DNA of 64,000 nucleotides from assembly GCF_011299595.1 (NCBI RefSeq), contig NZ_CP049867.1, forward strand, positions 496,001 to 560,000, given 5' to 3'. The DNA comes from Nocardioides sp. HDW12B (lineage in GTDB: Bacteria > Actinomycetota > Actinomycetes > Propionibacteriales > Nocardioidaceae). This document shows, piece after piece, positions 60,252-64,000 of this stretch; the first letter of the stretch is position 1; the number at the start of each line of letters is the position of its first letter. The position numbers were made by a program, and so were the translations under genes. Below the pieces are notes generated by a model that saw only the letters and a program-made list of their open reading frames with translations, was not told the DNA's origin and ran no database searches.

Positions 60252-61106
60252 TCAGCCGCTCGTCGTGATCCGCAGCCGGTCGAAGTCGATGTGGCTGTCG
60301 CGCTGTCCGGCCCAGTCCAACGTCGCGCCACCGCGGAAGACCGCCCACATGATGTGCGAGATGCGGACCCTGCTGTTGAGGCGGTAGACCATGTCGGTCC
60401 GGCTGAGGACCTGCTGGCCGTCCAGCCAGGCGCGCATCACGCCGTTCGCCCTGCCGACGGTGTTCATGGTGTAGCACTGGCGCAGGACGTGCCAGCCACC
60501 GTCACCGGCCCGGGTGCCCCAGGCGAAACCCTGCCCGTAGTAGGAGGTCTGCGACGGGTAGTACAGGTAGGAGCTGAGCGATCCCCCGGAGCCCCACATC
60601 AGTCGGCCCGACCACCCCTTGTCCCCGGGGTTCCCCCCGCCGGTCGGTGCGGTGGGGGACACGCCGGGGGCGACGCCGGACAGGCCGGGGAGCTTGCCGC
60701 CCTTCGACCAGTCGAAGCCGCTCCCGAAGCGCACGCGGTACCGGATGCACGCGTTGTCGACCTGACGGGCCAGCGGCACCGCCGCGACGATCCCGTGGTT
60801 GCCGTGCGGGTTGTCCCGGATGGTGCCCGCGTCGAGATCGATCCGGTAGACCTTCCCGGACTTGCCGCCCGCATCGACGACCGAGGAGTCGTCGAAGGCG
60901 CCGTCCGCCCAGACCGGGCCTCCGATCGCTTCCGCGAACTCGGCTCCCGACATCTGGCCGGCCCGCAACGTGTCGAAGTCTGCGAACCGCAGCGTCGTCG
61001 TCCGGGTCTCCTCCGCCGAGGCGGTGCCGGTGGCGACGGTCGCGGTGCCGAGCGGCAGCGCGGTCGCGAGGGCGAGCATGAACACGGTGGTGGTACGTCG
61101 CAGCAC
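60252..61106 (-). CDS. Secreted polysaccharide lyase-14-like protein (short paralogue)
   Basis: 284 residues. A signal peptide ends near residue 31 (ASA). The remaining beta-jelly-roll domain has GNHGIVAAVPLARQVDN, FDWSKGGKLPGLSGVAPG, GGGNPGDKGWSGRLMWGS and QCYTMNTVGRANGVMRAWLD, the pattern of polysaccharide lyase family 14 / alginate-lyase-like proteins. GTG 61106 follows GGGAGG with five bases between, as in its paralogue. A DosR-like box lies about 125 bases upstream. It would cut an extracellular polysaccharide, perhaps the one made by this locus. Confidence 0.85.
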   Translation of the reverse strand: MLRRTTTVFMLALATALPLGTATVATGTASAEETRTTTLRFADFDTLRAGQMSGAEFAEAIGGPVWADGAFDDSSVVDAGGKSGKVYRIDLDAGTIRDNPHGNHGIVAAVPLARQVDNACIRYRVRFGSGFDWSKGGKLPGLSGVAPGVSPTAPTGGGNPGDKGWSGRLMWGSGGSLSSYLYYPSQTSYYGQGFAWGTRAGDGGWHVLRQCYTMNTVGRANGVMRAWLDGQQVLSRTDMVYRLNSRVRISHIMWAVFRGGATLDWAGQRDSHIDFDRLRITTSG

Positions 61107-61160
61107 AACTGCCTCCCAGCAGCTCGAACCGACGCGGGGGTGGGGTGGTCCTCCGCGTCC

Positions 61161-61195
61161 CGAAGAGCCGGCAGCGGAGGGCTGCCGGCTCTTCG
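61161..61195. repeat. Perfect 15-base hairpin in the leader of the short lyase gene
   Basis: CGAAGAGCCGGCAGC and its exact complement flank a GGAGG loop. It lies between the DosR-like box and the start of the short lyase gene, and 115 bases after the stop of the long paralogue. It could terminate the upstream transcript or control the downstream leader. Confidence 0.6.
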
Positions 61196-61229
61196 AGGCT
61201 AGGTCGCCACTTTCACGCCGTACGGGCTT

Positions 61230-61249
61230 TTCGGGACTTTGGTCTGTAA
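61230..61249 (-). promoter_or_regulatory. DosR-like box upstream of the short lyase gene
   Basis: TTCGGGACTTTGGTCTGTAA matches 16 of 20 positions of the published DosR consensus TTSGGGACTWWAGTCCCSAA. It lies about 124 bases upstream of the start. The left half is perfect; the right half is degraded. Confidence 0.55.
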
Positions 61250-61309
61250 CCGGCGGGATTTTGGTCCTGCTGTCCAGACCGCCCAGGCCCGCGAGGCCTG
61301 GCGTGGTGC

Positions 61310-62842
61310 TCAGCTGGTGGTCGTGACCCGGACGTTGTCGATGTCGATCCAGCTGTCACGGGCGCCGGCCCAGTCCAGGGTCGCGCCGCCGCGGAAGACG
61401 TGCCACATGAGGTGGCTGATCTTGACGTCGGTGCGCTCGCGGAACACGTGGTTGGTGATGTTCAGCATCGAGGTGCCGTCGAGCCAGACCTGCATCTTGC
61501 CGTCGGCGTTGCCGCCGGAGGCTCCGACGGTGTTCATCGTGTAGCAGATCTTGACGGCGTGCCAGGTGCCGCGGGTCGTGGCGCGTGCCCAGGGGACGCC
61601 GTCGCCGTAGTAGTGGACCTGGCGCGGTCCGTACATGTACTGCGTCATGCCGCCGTTGGTTCCCCACATGACCCGGCCGGACCAGCCCTTGTCGCCGGGG
61701 TTGCCGCCGCCGGCAGGGAGCGTGGGCGAGACGCCGGGGGCGACCCCGGAGAGCCCGGGCAGCTTGCCGCCCTTGGACCAGTCGAAGTTGGCGTCGAAGA
61801 GGAGGTCGTAGGAGAGGCAGGCGTTGTCGACCTGCTTGGCCAGCGGGATGACCAGCGCGATCCCGTGGTTGCCGCTGCTGGGGTTCGCGTTGATGGTTCC
61901 CTGCTCGAGGCGGATCCGGTACGCCTTCCCGGTTCCCCGGCTGTCGGCGGTGACGGTCGAGTCGTCGAAGATCCAGTTCGCGAAGTTGGTGCCGCCGAAC
62001 TGCGACTGGAAGCCGGTACCGGTCATCGGGCCGGTGGCCAACGAGTCGAACGGCGCGTTCATGACGGTCGACTGGGTGGGGGTCGGGGTCGGCGTCGGCG
62101 TGGGCGTGGGCGTCGGGGTCGGCGTCGGGGTCGGCGTCGGGGTCGGCGTCGGGGTCGGCGTCGGGGTCGGCGTCGGGGTCGGCGTGGGCGTCGGGGTCGG
62201 CGTCGGGGTCGGCGTGGGCGTCGGGGTCGGCGTCGGGGTCGGCGTGGGCGTCGGGGTGGGCTCGACGACCGGCAGCTGTCCCACGAGCGAGGCGTTGCTC
62301 AGCAGCAGCTTCTGCTTGGACCTGAGGGTCGCCCGGACCGAGAAGTCGAGCGAGGCGCCCGGCAGGGTCGGCGTGACGGTGACGGCGGCGCCCTTCCACG
62401 CCGTGCTCGTCAGCGACACGGACGCCCGGTGGTCGATGCTCGAGACTCCGTTGCTCTCGGTGACCACGAGCGTGGCTCCGAGCGTGGGCAGGTTGGTGCG
62501 CACGTCGACGGCGGCCCGGTAGGTCGCACCCGGCGTGACCTCGGCGACGGTCGTGCCGGTGTCGGTGACCCGCGTGGCGGTGGTGGTGCGCGAGCGGGTC
62601 GCGGTGGTCGTCGGGCGCAGGGCGCCGGCGCTGTCACGGGGCGACGCGACGGCCACCGAGGCGAGCCGCGCGTTGCTGCGCCAGTTGCTCGTCCCGTCGG
62701 CGAAGTCGCCGTTGGTGACGAACTCGTGGCTGGTCGTCCGTGCCGCGGTGGCGGACGGTGCGGCGGTGGCGGCGAGGGCTGCGGACGCGGGGACGAACAC
62801 GGCACCGGCGCAGGCCAGGGCAAGGGTGGTGTGGCGGATCAA
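61310..62842 (-). CDS. Secreted polysaccharide lyase-14-like protein with PT-repeat linker
   Basis: 510 residues from TTG 62842, chosen because GGGAGG lies five bases upstream and a signal peptide (ending near ALA, about residue 22) begins there; the upstream in-frame extension has none. An N-terminal carbohydrate-binding-like domain (about 35-190) has FVTNGDFADGTSNWRSNARL. A Pro-Thr repeat linker covers about 195-256. The lyase domain (about 262-510) parallels the short paralogue: FDWSKGGKLPGLSGVAPG, GDKGWSGRVMWG, CYTMNTVG, MWHVFRGGATLDWAG. A DosR-like box lies about 130 bases upstream. It is likely a secreted polysaccharide-degrading enzyme. Confidence 0.85.
   Translation of the reverse strand: MIRHTTLALACAGAVFVPASAALAATAAPSATAARTTSHEFVTNGDFADGTSNWRSNARLASVAVASPRDSAGALRPTTTATRSRTTTATRVTDTGTTVAEVTPGATYRAAVDVRTNLPTLGATLVVTESNGVSSIDHRASVSLTSTAWKGAAVTVTPTLPGASLDFSVRATLRSKQKLLLSNASLVGQLPVVEPTPTPTPTPTPTPTPTPTPTPTPTPTPTPTPTPTPTPTPTPTPTPTPTPTPTPTPTPTPTPTQSTVMNAPFDSLATGPMTGTGFQSQFGGTNFANWIFDDSTVTADSRGTGKAYRIRLEQGTINANPSSGNHGIALVIPLAKQVDNACLSYDLLFDANFDWSKGGKLPGLSGVAPGVSPTLPAGGGNPGDKGWSGRVMWGTNGGMTQYMYGPRQVHYYGDGVPWARATTRGTWHAVKICYTMNTVGASGGNADGKMQVWLDGTSMLNITNHVFRERTDVKISHLMWHVFRGGATLDWAGARDSWIDIDNVRVTTTS
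62075..62260 (-). repeat. Pro-Thr-coding tandem repeat
   Basis: About 186 bases of 6- and 12-base repeats built from GTCGGGGTCGGC and close variants, coding roughly 31 Pro-Thr pairs on the minus strand. It separates the binding-like and lyase domains of the gene. Length variation by slippage is likely. Such linkers are often O-mannosylated, and a PMT gene is present at 24967-26640. Confidence 0.85.
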
Positions 62843-62949
62843 GGCTGCCTCCCAACAGACTTGTGGTGAATCCGGCATCCGCGGGGGGTCGGACGCCGAC
62901 GTCGTCGGGAGGGCGAAGGCCCATGCCCGACACACCAAAGTTAGGCCCC

Positions 62950-62992
62950 ATTCGGGACCTGTGGGGACCATTCCGGGACCTTGGTCCCGAAT
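62950..62992 (-). promoter_or_regulatory. DosR-like boxes upstream of the PT-repeat lyase gene
   Basis: TCCGGGACCTTGGTCCCGAA (62972-62991) matches 17 of 20 positions of the DosR consensus. A second half-site, ATTCGGGACC (62950-62959), pairs as an inverted repeat with GGTCCCGAAT (62983-62992). The main box lies about 130 bases before the TTG start, nearly the same distance as in the paralogue. Confidence 0.55.
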
Positions 62993-63334
62993 AGCGCAAT
63001 CGGTTGATCCCGGGTAGGCCGAACGGGCTACTCGGAAGGCCGGTGGGGGTGGCCCACCGAGGAGTCCAGGGAGGTTGGCGGTCTAGACGGTGGGCTTGTT
63101 CATGACACGGTCAGGGGTCGAGGTGGGTGTCAGCCAGCGTTCGAGGGAGAGCGCTGCGAGCAGCTTCTGGTCCGTCGCGCGGGGCCCCGACCCTGCTGCC
63201 CGACCATGCCGCAGAGGACCGACTCGGCGTCTGTGACGTGCTCGAGGACGAGCGACGGGCAGGCCTCGTCGTAGGCGCCCTTGACGAGGAGGAGCGAGCG
63301 TACGTCCGAGGACCGCCTCGTCCAGTCGCCGTCG
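62993..63334. other. Intergenic region before LigD-type gene end
   Basis: No gene is recognised. A short hairpin CGGTGGG / CCCACCG (63041-63059) could be a weak terminator for the minus-strand LigD-type gene. Frames overlapping its 3' end have no family features. The remaining sequence shows no repeat. Confidence 0.5.
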
Positions 63335-64000
63335 CTACCGAGATCCGACTGCGGGACCGTCTCCCTCGCGCTCGTCCCGCTCCGCCCATGCGAGCAGCGG
63401 TGCGAGGTCGAAGACCGTGTCGTCGATGCCGGCGTGCAGGTCGCCGATCTCGGCGAAGCGGGCAGGCACCGTCGCGATGGTGAAGTCGCCGGGCTCCGCG
63501 TCGTCGATCTCGTCCCACCGCACCGGGGTGGAGACCGTGCCCTCGGGGTTGCCGCGCACGGAGTAGGCCGCCGCGATCGTGTGGTCGCGGGCGTTCTGGT
63601 TGTAGTCGACGAACAGGCTGTGCGGGTCACGGTCCTTGCGCCACCAGGCGGTCGTCACGTCCTCGGGCGCCCGACGCTCCACCTCCCGCGCGAAGGCGAG
63701 AGCGGCGCGGCGTACGTCGGCGAAGCCGTGCGCCGGAGGGATCCTCACGTAGACGTGGAGGCCGCTCCCGCCGCTCGTCTTGGGCCAGCCGGTGGCGCCC
63801 AGGTCGTCGAGCACCTCGTGGACGACGTGGGCCACCCGTCGCACGCGGGCGTAGTCGCACTCCGGACCGGGGTCCAGGTCGATGCGCCACTCGTCGGGGC
63901 TCTCGGTGTCGGCCCGGCGGCTGTTCCACGGGTGGAACTCGACGGTCGACATCTGCACGGCCCAGACGACCGCGGCCGGCTCGGTGACGCACAGCTCGTC
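63335..64000 (-). CDS. LigD-type polymerase domain protein, C-terminal part
   Basis: The frame is open at the right edge, so the N-terminus is missing; 221 residues are visible. EWRIDLDPGPECDYARVRRVAHVVHEVL, TSGGSGLHVYVRI and DHTIAAAYSVRGNPEGTVSTPVRWDEI match the polymerase/primase domain of LigD, which fills ends during non-homologous end joining. DLDP holds a catalytic acidic residue and the histidine of SGGSGLHVYV is the conserved active-site one. It ends in a short Asp/Glu/Gly tail, so no ligase domain follows here. Ku and ligase would lie outside the window. Confidence 0.9.
   Translation of the reverse strand, partial: DELCVTEPAAVVWAVQMSTVEFHPWNSRRADTESPDEWRIDLDPGPECDYARVRRVAHVVHEVLDDLGATGWPKTSGGSGLHVYVRIPPAHGFADVRRAALAFAREVERRAPEDVTTAWWRKDRDPHSLFVDYNQNARDHTIAAAYSVRGNPEGTVSTPVRWDEIDDAEPGDFTIATVPARFAEIGDLHAGIDDTVFDLAPLLAWAERDEREGDGPAVGSR

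Noticed and set aside
62075-62260. CRISPR array
   Set aside because: The repeat has no unique spacers; it is a 6/12-base coding repeat inside a secreted protein gene.
61824-62522. Plus-strand Val-Gly repeat protein
   Set aside because: It is the antisense reading of the Pro-Thr repeat; no signal peptide or ribosome site supports it.
63111-63630. Extra genes overlapping the LigD-type 3' end
   Set aside because: The frames give Arg/Ser-rich translations without family motifs, while the LigD-type frame ends naturally at 63335.

Overview
The window is very GC-rich actinobacterial DNA. Many starts are GTG, with some TTG and one CTG. The -10 motif TAGGCT/TAGGGT recurs, some genes look leaderless, and the order rsmI-tatD-rpf-rsmA-ispE-ABC-F ... 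tRNA-Gln-glmU-prs is typical of actinobacteria. The overall look is Nocardioides-like (Nocardioidaceae); that assignment is inference from gene order and sequence style, not from a marker search.

Layout. (1) 1-5.5 kb: a visibly less GC-rich block with a truncated DHA2-type MFS exporter, a TetR-controlled MMPL exporter and a MarR regulator. It ends at a 33-base piece that looks like the 3' end of tmRNA (ssrA) followed by a strong terminator, which is what the right end of an element integrated into ssrA would look like. (2) 5.7-17.7 kb: core-like genes: Lon protease with a HAIR-like operator, a small secreted protein, a PLP desulfhydrase-like enzyme, an alpha/beta hydrolase, then a LysR regulator divergent from FAD oxidase, ALDH7-type dehydrogenase and HglS (2-oxoadipate dioxygenase/decarboxylase). 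The last three fit the pipecolate/2-aminoadipate branch of lysine catabolism. (3) 17-28.5 kb: glutamate decarboxylase, a FUSC transporter, a SNF2 helicase, an acyltransferase, protein O-mannosyltransferase, rsmI and tatD. (4) 28.5-35.8 kb: the conserved rpf-rsmA-ispE-ABC-F block, then a MarR/trans-aconitate methyltransferase pair sharing a perfect operator palindrome.

(5) 35.8-62.9 kb: a large extracellular-polysaccharide locus interrupted by the core genes tRNA-Gln, glmU and prs. It encodes GDP-fucose synthesis (gmd, fcl), WecG/TagA, DUF6492, GT2 and GT4 glycosyltransferases, a DUF4012 membrane protein, a flippase, an O-antigen-ligase/polymerase-like protein and a Wzz/tyrosine-kinase chain-length protein. 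It also has a 1404-residue secreted protein (propeller, two LamG-like, two PKD domains), a divergent CDP-alcohol transferase/cytidylyltransferase pair, and two secreted polysaccharide-lyase-14-like paralogues. Read as a Wzx/Wzy-type system, glycosyltransferases build a repeat unit (fucose is predicted), the flippase exports it, the polymerase extends it, and the lyases may trim or release it. No initiating phosphoglycosyltransferase is in the window. Both lyase genes carry a DosR-like box at nearly the same distance upstream, suggesting shared control by a DosR/LuxR-type regulator. (6) The right edge is the C-terminal part of a LigD-type polymerase domain protein.
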